Below, piece after piece: positions 1 through 6,920 of a stretch of DNA of 32,244 bases. The notes under the pieces are model-generated. The model ran no database searches. It was not told where the DNA came from and saw nothing but the letters and a program-made list of their open reading frames with translations. The position numbers and the translations under genes are program-made. Within the stretch, counting starts at the first letter, position 1. Each line of letters opens with the position of its first letter. The stretch is from Victivallales bacterium (lineage in GTDB: Bacteria > Verrucomicrobiota > Lentisphaeria > Oligosphaerales > Oligosphaeraceae): contig JAFZIJ010000225.1 of the NCBI GenBank assembly GCA_017554445.1, positions 1-32,244 on the forward strand, in the 5' to 3' direction.

Positions 1-75
1 AGTGGTTAGTGGTTAGTGGTTAGTGGTTAGTGGATGATGGTCTTTGCTTTTAGCTTTTAGCTTTTGGCTTTAAGC
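1..75 (+). repeat. composite GTGGTTA / GCTTTTA heptamer repeat
   Basis: Bases 1-33 are about four and a half copies of the 7-mer GTGGTTA. Bases 43-75 are degenerate GCTTTTA/GCTTTTG copies, also spaced by 7. The same two-part block, with nearly the same joining sequence (ATGGTCTTTGC), recurs at 1992-2056 and in weaker form at 6774-6842, and reversed at 12907-12946. The left edge is cut by the window. Confidence 0.85.
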
Positions 76-86
76 TGAACAAGAAG

Positions 87-130
87 TCCCGCTGGTGAAT
101 CCGTTTGGATTTCATCAGCGGGATTTTTTG
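87..130 (+). terminator. Rho-independent terminator-like hairpin
   Basis: Perfectly paired 13-bp arms (87-99 and 111-123, with one G-U pair) enclose an 11-nt loop and are followed by a run of six T at 124-129. It reads as a terminator on the plus strand, so it would end a gene lying left of the window. It resembles the hairpin at 173-226 in stem and loop sequence. Confidence 0.7.
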
Positions 131-141
131 TTTGTGCGTTT

Positions 142-167
142 CGTTCCCGCAGGAGCGGAACCCTCCC
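142..167 (+). repeat. hairpin repeat ending in ACCCTCCC, copy 1
   Basis: A GTTCCCGC / GCGGAAC-type stem with an AGGA loop is followed by CCTCCC. The same 26-bp sequence with one base change occurs inverted at 3618-3643. A copy with a different but still paired stem occurs at 30080-30104. Confidence 0.7.
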
Positions 168-172
168 ATTTC

Positions 173-226
173 AAAAAAGGCTCGCTGGTGCATCCTGACG
201 GATTGCATCGGCGGGCCTTTTTGTTT
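173..226. terminator. bidirectional terminator-like hairpin after the GH39-like gene
   Basis: The 14-bp arms at 179-192 and 204-217 pair fully in plus-strand RNA, with three G-U pairs. They are bordered by an A run (173-178) and a T run (218-222), so each strand has a 3' U tract. It lies just past the stop of the minus-strand gene ending at 242 and could terminate it, although its pairing is better on the plus strand. Confidence 0.65.
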
Positions 227-241
227 TTGTCGCTTAGTTCG

Positions 242-1528
242 CTACTGAAGCAGCGCTACGGATTGCGGCGGGAGTTGGACGATGTTATTCTGAAGACATT
301 CGGGGGCAGGAACATAGAGATGCGTCGCATCCAGAAGCGTCAATTGGGAGAAAGTGACGTTGTCGGTTTCCAGTTTCAAGAGGGCCTGCGTGTCGGATGT
401 GTTGACTATGAAAACGGCATGGTGGCCGTCGCCATCGGTGGCGGCGATGGCATGGACATGCGGTGTGTCGTTTTCTACAACGACTTGCTTCCCAAGCTTG
501 TACAACTCGTTGAAGGCTTTGAAAGGATAGTAGGTTTTCGATGGCTTCTGGGAGGGGAAGTAGAATAGGCCGCCGTAGGAACGCGTCGGCAGGGCATCGT
601 AGTAGTTTGCGATGTCGATGGGGCCGTTCTGCATTTTGCAGAAAGCTTCCGCAACAAACGTGGCGCCAGGCATTTCCTTCATGAGATCGAACTGGTCGGC
701 GGAGCCGTCGATGCGGTTCCATTCATCGAATACGCTGATCGTATCGCGGAAACCAGCGGCGTCCAATTGCTTGCGGACGTAGTCGGCATGAAGGATGATT
801 TCATCGGGATCAGCCGTGTAGAGATGCCATGAATAGAAATCGAGCGGGGCAGCCGTGGCGGGATTTTTGCAGAATTTCAGAAACTCGTCAAACCATGTGA
901 TGAATCCTTTGAAGAAATCGCTCATGTTCGGTCGGTTAATCGCATAGAAGCCGCAACCTGCGTAACCGCCGACTTTTATGTTCGGGTATTGCTGCTTTAG
1001 ATAATTGGCAGCGACGCGGTATAGTTCGAAATACTGTTCGCGGGTACCCGTCCACATGGGCGGATTTTCCGGCTCATTCCAGATTTCCCAGTAGGTGATG
1101 TTCAAATGGAGGCCGTTCGCCCAGCCGTCGTTGTAGTGTCGAATGATGTTTGCGCAGATGCGGGCCCATTTGGCGAAATCGGCGGGCGGGTCGATGCGGT
1201 AGGCCTTGATTCTGAACTGGTTCTCGATGGTGACGCCAAGACGGTAGATGATATCGCAGCCGGACTTGTGGAGGGAGGTGAGATAGGCGTCGGTGAAAGC
1301 GAAATCGTAGGAAGCGGGATCGTTTTCATCGACGTTGAAGTTGCGGAAGATGTTTGGGACATCGACGAATCGGAAGCCGCCGTATGCGCCGCCCGTGTCG
1401 TGGAGGCGGACGAACGGGATGCCCGCTTCTTTGAAGGAGGGGATTTCGTCGCCGTAAACGACGGGGGAGTTGCAGACGCCGTGGAGCGGCTTGATGGGGC
1501 CAAGGATGTTGGAGAAATTGATTTTCAT
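242..1528 (-). CDS. GH39-like glycoside hydrolase (beta-xylosidase / alpha-L-iduronidase type)
   Basis: 428 residues, predicted TIM-barrel retaining glycosidase of clan GH-A. The N-terminus (ILGPIKPLHGVCNSP, then RLHDTGGAYGG at 41-51) is typical of GH39. The motif WEIWNEPE gives the probable acid/base Glu152, and FDEWN gives the probable nucleophile Glu269. Family knowledge suggests action on xylosides or related pentosides/uronides, but the substrate is not readable. There is no signal peptide, so it should act in the cytoplasm on imported oligosaccharides, unlike the secreted enzymes around it. The C-terminal 100 residues resemble the beta-sandwich that accompanies GH39 barrels. The start ATG lies directly inside a CACGAA repeat block with no Shine-Dalgarno sequence. 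The assignment to clan GH-A is firm; GH39 is the best guess, with other clan members possible. Confidence 0.85.
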   Translation of the reverse strand: MKINFSNILGPIKPLHGVCNSPVVYGDEIPSFKEAGIPFVRLHDTGGAYGGFRFVDVPNIFRNFNVDENDPASYDFAFTDAYLTSLHKSGCDIIYRLGVTIENQFRIKAYRIDPPADFAKWARICANIIRHYNDGWANGLHLNITYWEIWNEPENPPMWTGTREQYFELYRVAANYLKQQYPNIKVGGYAGCGFYAINRPNMSDFFKGFITWFDEFLKFCKNPATAAPLDFYSWHLYTADPDEIILHADYVRKQLDAAGFRDTISVFDEWNRIDGSADQFDLMKEMPGATFVAEAFCKMQNGPIDIANYYDALPTRSYGGLFYFPSQKPSKTYYPFKAFNELYKLGKQVVVENDTPHVHAIAATDGDGHHAVFIVNTSDTQALLKLETDNVTFSQLTLLDATHLYVPAPECLQNNIVQLPPQSVALLQ

Positions 1529-2057
1529 TGTTTAGAAACCACGAAATACACGAAAGAACACGAAAATTCAATGATTTGGAAACCACAGAATACACAGATT
1601 ACACAGAAATGCCTCGCAGACGTCGGCCATAGTTCTGATGAGTTTGTTGACAGAAGGTGAATTTTGAGAGCGGATAATTCTGGGGGGCCTCCGTCTGCTC
1701 GGCGGTTGTCATGCCGCTGCGCGGAGCTATGGCTGCTTCGCAGAACTACATGGAATACACAGATTTTTAACCACGAATGGACACGAATGAACACGAAATT
1801 TTATCAAACCACAGAATATATAGATTTTTAACCACAAAACACACAAAACACACCAAATGCCTCGCCGCAGGAGCCGACAATTTCCAAAAGGCTTGTTTTC
1901 CAGAACAAAAATCCAAATGAGAATGAATCAAACGGCTTCCTGCGGCTCGGCGGTTGTCTGCCACTGCGTGGAGCTATGGCTGCTTCGCAGTTTAGTGGTT
2001 AGTGGTTAGTGGAGTATGGTCTTTGCTTTTAGCTTTTAGCTTTAGGCTTTAAGCTTC
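1529..2057. repeat. repeat-filled intergenic region (two composite elements)
   Basis: I see no gene in this 529-bp gap. It holds two copies of a composite element. Each copy has a CACGAA/CACAGA array (1537-1610 and 1749-1857), then a left arm (1616-1628; 1864-1876), a spacer, and a complementary right arm (1685-1698; 1933-1946). Each right arm is followed by two small triloop hairpins spaced 19 bp apart (1714-1724 and 1733-1743; 1961-1971 and 1980-1990). The gap ends with the GTGGTTA/GCTTTTA block at 1992-2056, which touches the stop codon of the metallophosphatase gene. Confidence 0.85.
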
Positions 2058-3365
2058 TTACTTGAATTCAATCGTGTCTTCGCCTTCAACCCTTTGGGGA
2101 TAGTTGATAAAACGGATGGCGGCGTTCTTTTCAGTCAACTCGACGGCAGTGCCTGTGAAATCGTCGCCTTTACCTGTGCGCGAGCCGATGACGACCGTAC
2201 ACGGCGCGCCATTCTCATCCCATTTGTCGCCTTGGCGGACGACATGCAGTCGATGGTAATGGCCGCAGAGCATCAGGTTCGGCTTGACATTTTCGCGTAA
2301 GAGCGTGCACCATTCGCGGTAGATGTCCCCTTCGAACTTGCCGCGGATGAACGGAATGTGGCAGACGACCAGGCGGTATTTCACGCCTTCCGCATTGTAT
2401 TCTTTGTCTGCATTCGCGATAACGCTCTTCAGATATTCTGTCTCTTCCAGGCGGAAGGCGTGGCAGGCGATCGTGTGGCCGTAGGCTTCATGGCCGTCGG
2501 GTTTGTCTTCTCCGCAGTCGAGAGCGATGCCCCAGACAGGGCCGACGCGGAACGTGAAGTATGAATAACCGTTGCGGAGAGGCGAGTAGTATTCGAGCTC
2601 TTCCGCCATGACACCGCGCGGTTCATGGTTGCCACGTGCATAGACAACGGGAATTTCGCCATTTGTGATACCGCCAGCGACTTTGTAGAGGTTGATCAAG
2701 TCACTATATTTTTCAGAAAAGTTCAGGATATCGCCATTGAGGATGAGCAGGTCGAGATCCTTTTCGTAATATTGTGCGATGGCGATGGGGCATTTCACGC
2801 GGTTGTGCGCATCCGCAATCATGAAAATCTTGATGTTTTCGGTCTTTTCAAGCGGGCGGAATTTGTAGGTCTTTTTCTGAAGTGGCTCCGTCTGAGAGAA
2901 GTAGGCCTTGCGCTTCGTGAGGACATGGCAGCAAAGCGTGTATTCTTTTGCGGCGTTCAGTTCGGCCTGCGGAACGGTCATGCGATGGGAGCTTCTGGCG
3001 GAGCGGAGGACGCCGTTCGACGCGTCATAATACTGTTTTCCATTGACTTCCACCCACATGACGACGGGCAGATCCTGATTGACGAGAGCCATGATCTGGT
3101 ATTCGTTGCCGACGGCATAGACGACGGGCGGCGTCTGTAGAATGTCTTCCGGCAGTTTTTTCGGTTCGGGTTTGGGTGGTTCGGCAGGTTTTTCCGCTTC
3201 GGCGGCGGGTTTCTGTTCCGCTGGTTTCTGGGCGGCGGGTTGCTGTTCGGCCGGTTTTTGGACGGCTGGCTGCGCAGGCGGCGCGGGCGGTGCCGCGGGA
3301 GCGGGTTGTTCTTGGGCGTGGGAGAGGCAGAAGATGCAGAGGCAGAGGAGGAGGAGTTTTTTCAT
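2058..3365 (-). CDS. secreted calcineurin-like metallophosphoesterase, paralogue 1
   Basis: 435 residues. A signal peptide (1-17, cut after SHA) is followed by a Pro/Ala/Gln-rich linker (about 19-68) with repeated QKPAEQ units, a beta-rich domain (about 75-170, probably fibronectin/Ig-like) and a metallophosphoesterase domain. The metal-binding motifs are in the usual order: DAH (Asp185, His187), NGD (Asp212), GNHE (Asn246, His247), CHIP (His336) and GHYH (His369, His371). Such enzymes hydrolyse phosphomono- or diesters with a two-metal centre; the substrate is unknown, and the export signal points to the periplasm or cell surface. It is a clear paralogue of the gene at 5266-6462, which lacks the long linker. 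The upstream region is a GTGGTTA repeat with no Shine-Dalgarno sequence. Confidence 0.88.
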   Translation of the reverse strand: MKKLLLLCLCIFCLSHAQEQPAPAAPPAPPAQPAVQKPAEQQPAAQKPAEQKPAAEAEKPAEPPKPEPKKLPEDILQTPPVVYAVGNEYQIMALVNQDLPVVMWVEVNGKQYYDASNGVLRSARSSHRMTVPQAELNAAKEYTLCCHVLTKRKAYFSQTEPLQKKTYKFRPLEKTENIKIFMIADAHNRVKCPIAIAQYYEKDLDLLILNGDILNFSEKYSDLINLYKVAGGITNGEIPVVYARGNHEPRGVMAEELEYYSPLRNGYSYFTFRVGPVWGIALDCGEDKPDGHEAYGHTIACHAFRLEETEYLKSVIANADKEYNAEGVKYRLVVCHIPFIRGKFEGDIYREWCTLLRENVKPNLMLCGHYHRLHVVRQGDKWDENGAPCTVVIGSRTGKGDDFTGTAVELTEKNAAIRFINYPQRVEGEDTIEFK

Positions 3366-3751
3366 TTTAGTTTTTAGTGGTTAGTGGTTAGTGGTTAGTG
3401 GTTTAGGGAACCACGAAATGCACGAAAAGACACGAAAATCAGTCCACAGAATACACGGAATAAACAGAAGCCTCCCCGCAGGAGCCGACTATATCAGAAG
3501 GCTTTGATTGTATATATGAAATCCAAATCATGAAAGAATTCCAACGGCTTCCTGCGGCTCGGCGGTTTCGAAAAAGCGCTTCGCGCAAAAAGAGTGGTTA
3601 GTGGTTAGTGGTTAGTTGGGAGGGTCCCGCTCCTGCGGGAACGGTGGTTAGTGGTTAGTGGTTAGTAGGTAACTGGAAGTTCTGGATGGACTGGATGGGT
3701 TGGAATTTTAGTAAAGATAGATGTTTTTTGCAGAAAAACAAGAAGGGAAGA
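3366..3751. repeat. repeat-filled intergenic region
   Basis: No gene is visible. In order it holds: GTGGTTA repeats (3376-3404); a CACGAA/CACAGA array (3408-3468); a composite element with arms at 3476-3487 and 3545-3557; a GCGC-TTC-GCGC hairpin near 3575-3585; GTGGTTA repeats (3594-3617 and 3644-3667) that flank an inverted copy of the ACCCTCCC hairpin (3618-3643); and a short 9-mer CTGGAAGTT tract (3672-3698). Confidence 0.85.
3618..3643 (-). repeat. hairpin repeat ending in ACCCTCCC, copy 2 (inverted)
   Basis: The reverse complement reads CGTTCCCGCAGGAGCGGGAC followed by CCTCCC. It differs from the copy at 142-167 at one base, which restores a G-C pair in the stem. It is embedded between two GTGGTTA tracts. 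Confidence 0.75.
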
Positions 3752-4996
3752 TCAGTCTTCAAGGAGTTTGCGGAACTTGTTGATGACTTGTGCGGTGGTG
3801 AGCGGACGGATGCGGAAGTTGGACAGCCAGATGTGCTTGCGACTTTGCGTGAAACTCATGTACAATTTTCCCTTGTACTCCTGCATGAACGGATAGAACG
3901 AATCGATGACCCATGCGCATTGCACGTCGTAGCTGCGGGAAAGTTCGCCTTGGTCGATTTTCATGATGGCGAGATGGTAGCGGTCCTTCGGCGAATGAAC
4001 CATGTAGAGGTTGCCCTGCCATTCGATGAAATCGTAGCGGGATTGCGTTTCATAGACCCAGACAGGCTCGTGCCACGTCCTTTTTAGCAAGTCGTAATAC
4101 GTGAGAAAGGCCGTGTTGTTACGGGAATATTGTCGGCAACAGTAGTAGGCTCGATCGCCTTTTACATAGACGGCGTTCTCCCATTGCGAGTCGTTCGGAA
4201 AATCCGGAATGGATACGAACTCCCAATTGACAAGATCGCGGCTTTTCATGAGGCAGTTGAACGGGCCGCAATAGCAGCCTGTGTAGTAGTAGTCTATGCC
4301 GCTTTCCGTACGTTTGGAAAGCTTCTGCATGATGCCGATGTCGCCTTGCATCGGCTTGAATTGGATGTCCGCTTCCTTCAACAGATTCGTGACGGCGGAC
4401 GTGCGGAAATCGACCGTTTGACCATTGACGGTGAACTGGTTTATCTTGATGTCGCTGAACGTCTTAGATTGCACATCATATGTGCGATAGACGCGGTAAT
4501 ATTCGCCGTCGAGAGCAAGTGTCCAGGCGAGATAGAGCGTCTTGTCGTCCTTGCGAAGAAGGACGATGTCGTAGAGATGCGTAATGTGTTTGCCGTTGAT
4601 AAGAATCTCCTCGCGATTTTCGGCCTTGGCGACGGTCTGCGTCCAGCAGAGATCGTGGTAGGTTTTATCCTGCGGATTGGCGAGCGGACAAGTGACGAAA
4701 CGCGCAAGTTGTTCTGCAGGCGTCTCTTGCTTGCCGACGGTGTTGGCGTAGTAGGTGCAATAGACGATATCGTCGATGATGCAGAACGTGGAGACATGAA
4801 CCATCTTGTCGCCGGGCTTGGCGAAATCGACGATTGGCTTTTCGAGGTCGTCTTTGAAGAGGATGCCGTTGGCGAAGGAGCCCATTGTGTCGTCTGGTGT
4901 TTCATAGAGGATCTGCCCGATGGGGCGGATGTTCGGCTGCGCGGCGGCGAACAAAGCGATGAAGAAAAAGATGGTGAAGAAGATTCGATGTTTCAT
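3752..4996 (-). CDS. secreted beta-propeller-like protein (GH43/BNR-like), function unknown
   Basis: 414 residues with a signal peptide (1-19, FFFIALFAAAQ). The body alternates short beta-strand stretches with aromatic and Asp/Lys-rich turns. Typical segments are LMKSRDLVNWEFV, followed by WENAVYVKGDRAYYCC and FIEWQGNLYMVHS. This style matches five-bladed propellers such as GH43 enzymes and BNR/sialidase-type proteins. I cannot place a full catalytic triad, so enzyme activity is unproven. It lies between the two metallophosphatase paralogues on the same strand, which suggests a shared extracellular substrate. No Shine-Dalgarno sequence precedes the ATG; the leader contains a GCCGCC-GTT-GGCGGC hairpin. 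Confidence 0.7.
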   Translation of the reverse strand: MKHRIFFTIFFFIALFAAAQPNIRPIGQILYETPDDTMGSFANGILFKDDLEKPIVDFAKPGDKMVHVSTFCIIDDIVYCTYYANTVGKQETPAEQLARFVTCPLANPQDKTYHDLCWTQTVAKAENREEILINGKHITHLYDIVLLRKDDKTLYLAWTLALDGEYYRVYRTYDVQSKTFSDIKINQFTVNGQTVDFRTSAVTNLLKEADIQFKPMQGDIGIMQKLSKRTESGIDYYYTGCYCGPFNCLMKSRDLVNWEFVSIPDFPNDSQWENAVYVKGDRAYYCCRQYSRNNTAFLTYYDLLKRTWHEPVWVYETQSRYDFIEWQGNLYMVHSPKDRYHLAIMKIDQGELSRSYDVQCAWVIDSFYPFMQEYKGKLYMSFTQSRKHIWLSNFRIRPLTTAQVINKFRKLLED

Positions 4997-5003
4997 GGTA
5001 GTG

Positions 5004-5018
5004 GCCGCCGTTGGCGGC
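5004..5018. repeat. GCC..GTT..GGC hairpin followed by GCTTATGG
   Basis: GCCGCC-GTT-GGCGGC is a 6-bp stem with a three-base loop, followed by GCTTATGG. The same arrangement with a different stem is found at 14307-14321 (GCCGTC/GGCGGC) and, with a longer stem, at 17124-17145. Confidence 0.7.
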
Positions 5019-5033
5019 GCTTATGGGCTTTAT

Positions 5034-5078
5034 ATTCTGGACGTTCTGGAAATTCTGGAGGTTCTGGAGAAGGCACAA
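5034..5078 (+). repeat. TTCTGGANN 9-mer tandem repeat
   Basis: Four to five copies of a 9-bp unit TTCTGGANN in a row. The same unit is found at 31274-31308 and in part at 3672-3698. Confidence 0.8.
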
Positions 5079-5094
5079 ATTCAGCATGTGTTGT

Positions 5095-5228
5095 CCGCGG
5101 GTTGTCACCCACGGATTATATTCTGCCACCACTACGTGGTTCTATTTGGTATTTTTGCTGACCGTGGGTTAGCACCCACGGCTGTGTTATGGTCACTGCT
5201 ACGCAGTTCTAAGCGGTTGCGTTCGCTT
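5095..5228. repeat. two tandem 67-bp units, each with two hairpins
   Basis: Each unit starts with a CCGYGGGT-NNNN-ACCCACGG hairpin (5095-5114 and 5162-5181) and carries a triloop hairpin 34 bp after its start: CCAC-TAC-GTGG at 5129-5139 and CTGC-TAC-GCAG at 5196-5206, both followed by TTCT. The offset between units is exactly 67 bp for both hairpins. The second stem changes between units yet remains paired. Confidence 0.8.
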
Positions 5229-5265
5229 TTAGCTTTATGCTTTTGGCTTTTAGTTTCTTAGCTTC

Positions 5266-6462
5266 TTACTTGAATTCAATCACATCTTCGCCTTCGATCT
5301 TATGTGTGTTATGGACGAAACGGATGGTTGCGTTCTTTTCCGTTAGTTCGATGGCGGTTCCCGTGTATTCATCCATGGTTTTGCCTGGACGTGAGCCGAC
5401 GACGACGGTGCAGGGCTGGCCGAGATGGTCCCATGCGTGTCCTGGTCTGACGACGCGTATCGTATGGAAGTGACCGCAAAGCATCAGATGCGGCTTCACG
5501 TTCTCGCGCAAAAGCTTGCACCATTCGCGATAAATGTCCAGTTCGATGTCGAACGGCTTTTCGTTGATGTGCATGAACGGCGTGTGGCTGACAATTAGGC
5601 GGTATTTCACGTCCGCCGTGTTGTATTCGTTGGCGGCGTTGGCAATGACGTTTTTCAGATATTCCGTTTCTTTCAAACGGAACGAATGGCAATCGACGGT
5701 GTGCCCGTATTCAGCGTGATCATCGTCCTTGTCTTCACCGCAGTCGAGCACGATGCCCCAAATGGGGCCGACACGGAACGTATAGTATAAATTCCCGTCG
5801 CGATTAGGCGCGTACAGCGGGAGCTGTTCCGCCATGGCACCGCGCAATTCGTGGTTGCCACGAGAATAGACGACTGGTATTTCGCCGTTTGTGATGCCGC
5901 CTGCGATTTTATAATTCGTCAGGATGTTGTTGTAGTTGCTCAAGCCTTCGGAAATGTCGCCGTTGAGGATGAGCAGATCAAGCTCTTTGTCGTAGTATTT
6001 CACGGCGTCGGTAGGGGCCTTGACGCGGTTATGCGTGTCCGCCAGCATGAAAATCTTGATGTTGTCGGTCTTTTCCAACGGACGGAATTTGTAGGTCTTT
6101 TTCTGGAGTGGTTCTGTCTTGGTGTAATACTCGCCACGTTTCGTGACGACGCGGCAGCAGAGCGTGTATTCTTTGGCGGCATCCAGTTCGGCCTGCGGGA
6201 CGGTGATACGGCGGACAGGCGTGGCGGTGCAGATAACGCCGTTGTTGGCGTCGTAGTACGTCTTGCCGTTGATTTCGCACGAAAGAAGCGTCTCTGTGAC
6301 GACGGGAACCATGATTTGGTAGTCGTGGCCGATGGCGAAAACGACGGGCGGTGTCTGCAGGACTTCCTCCGGAAATTTCTTGGGCTCAGGCTTTTGCGCG
6401 GCTGGTTGTTGTGCGTGGCAGAGGCAGAGGAGGCAGATGAAGAGGCAAATGACTTTTTTCAT
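5266..6462 (-). CDS. secreted calcineurin-like metallophosphoesterase, paralogue 2
   Basis: 398 residues. A signal peptide (1-17, LLCLCHA) is followed by a short AAQKPEPKK linker, a beta-rich domain (about 38-130) and the metallophosphoesterase domain. Metal ligands are intact: ADTH (Asp142, His144), NGD (Asp169), GNHE (Asn203, His204), SHTP (His293) and GHFH (His331, His333). It shares long blocks with the gene at 2058-3365, for example KKTYKFRPLEKT, TNGEIPVVY and TVPQAEL. Their 3' ends and stop-adjacent bases are also nearly the same, so the pair arose by duplication. The main difference is loss or gain of the Pro/Ala-rich repeat linker. It probably acts in the periplasm on an unknown phosphoester. 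No Shine-Dalgarno sequence is seen. Confidence 0.88.
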   Translation of the reverse strand: MKKVICLFICLLCLCHAQQPAAQKPEPKKFPEEVLQTPPVVFAIGHDYQIMVPVVTETLLSCEINGKTYYDANNGVICTATPVRRITVPQAELDAAKEYTLCCRVVTKRGEYYTKTEPLQKKTYKFRPLEKTDNIKIFMLADTHNRVKAPTDAVKYYDKELDLLILNGDISEGLSNYNNILTNYKIAGGITNGEIPVVYSRGNHELRGAMAEQLPLYAPNRDGNLYYTFRVGPIWGIVLDCGEDKDDDHAEYGHTVDCHSFRLKETEYLKNVIANAANEYNTADVKYRLIVSHTPFMHINEKPFDIELDIYREWCKLLRENVKPHLMLCGHFHTIRVVRPGHAWDHLGQPCTVVVGSRPGKTMDEYTGTAIELTEKNATIRFVHNTHKIEGEDVIEFK

Positions 6463-6920
6463 GGTGTTTGTGCTGTGAATTGTGTGAGTATTATTTAATT
6501 AATTGTAAGATAGCCTTTGGAGAGACAATGGCAAATGGAAAAACGCGGAATGGCATGAAAAAGTCTTGTATGCGTCTATATTATTTATTGTTTAGAAACC
6601 ACGAAATACACGAAAGAACACGAAAAAACAGTCCACAGAAAACACAGAACAAACAAAATGCCTCGCCGCCGGGCCGACAACATCCCTAAAGATTTCATGC
6701 TGAAATAAAACGTTGATCATGAATGATGTAAACGGCTCCGGCGGCTGCGGCGGTTTGAAAGCGCTTCGCTTTTAGTGGTTAGTGGTCAGTGATCAGTGGT
6801 TAGTAGTGGATTTGCTTTCAGCTTTGAGCTTTTGGCTTTGAGCGGTGCGAAAGCGGTTGGGCTGCGGCGGTTGTTTAAAAACACGAATGTGAGACATTGA
6901 CACATATAAAGAGGAACATT
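6463..6920. repeat. divergent intergenic region with composite element
   Basis: This 458-bp gap separates divergent genes and must hold promoters for both. The part near 6480-6530 is AT-rich and free of repeats. The rest is repeats: a CACGAA/CACAGA array (6595-6655) whose first 39 bases match 1529-1567 exactly; a composite element with arms at 6665-6676 and 6733-6745; an AAGCG-CTT-CGCTT hairpin near 6760-6773; a GTGGTTA/GCTTTTA block (6774-6842); and a fragment of the composite right end (GCTGCGGCGGTTGTTT, 6861-6876). Confidence 0.8.

Noticed and set aside
1..75. CRISPR or telomere-like array of GTGGTTA
   Set aside because: The unit is 7 bp without spacers and recurs in several unrelated gaps; nothing suggests a chromosome end.
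1616..1698. Integron attC site
   Set aside because: The paired arms recall attC, but no RYYYAAC/GTTRRRY core pair could be placed consistently in all copies. The elements do not bracket single cassettes, and no integrase gene is present.
4130..5161. Plus-strand open frame (343 codons) opposite the propeller-like gene
   Set aside because: It overlaps a minus-strand gene with a clear signal peptide and runs on into a repeat region; its protein lacks recognisable features.
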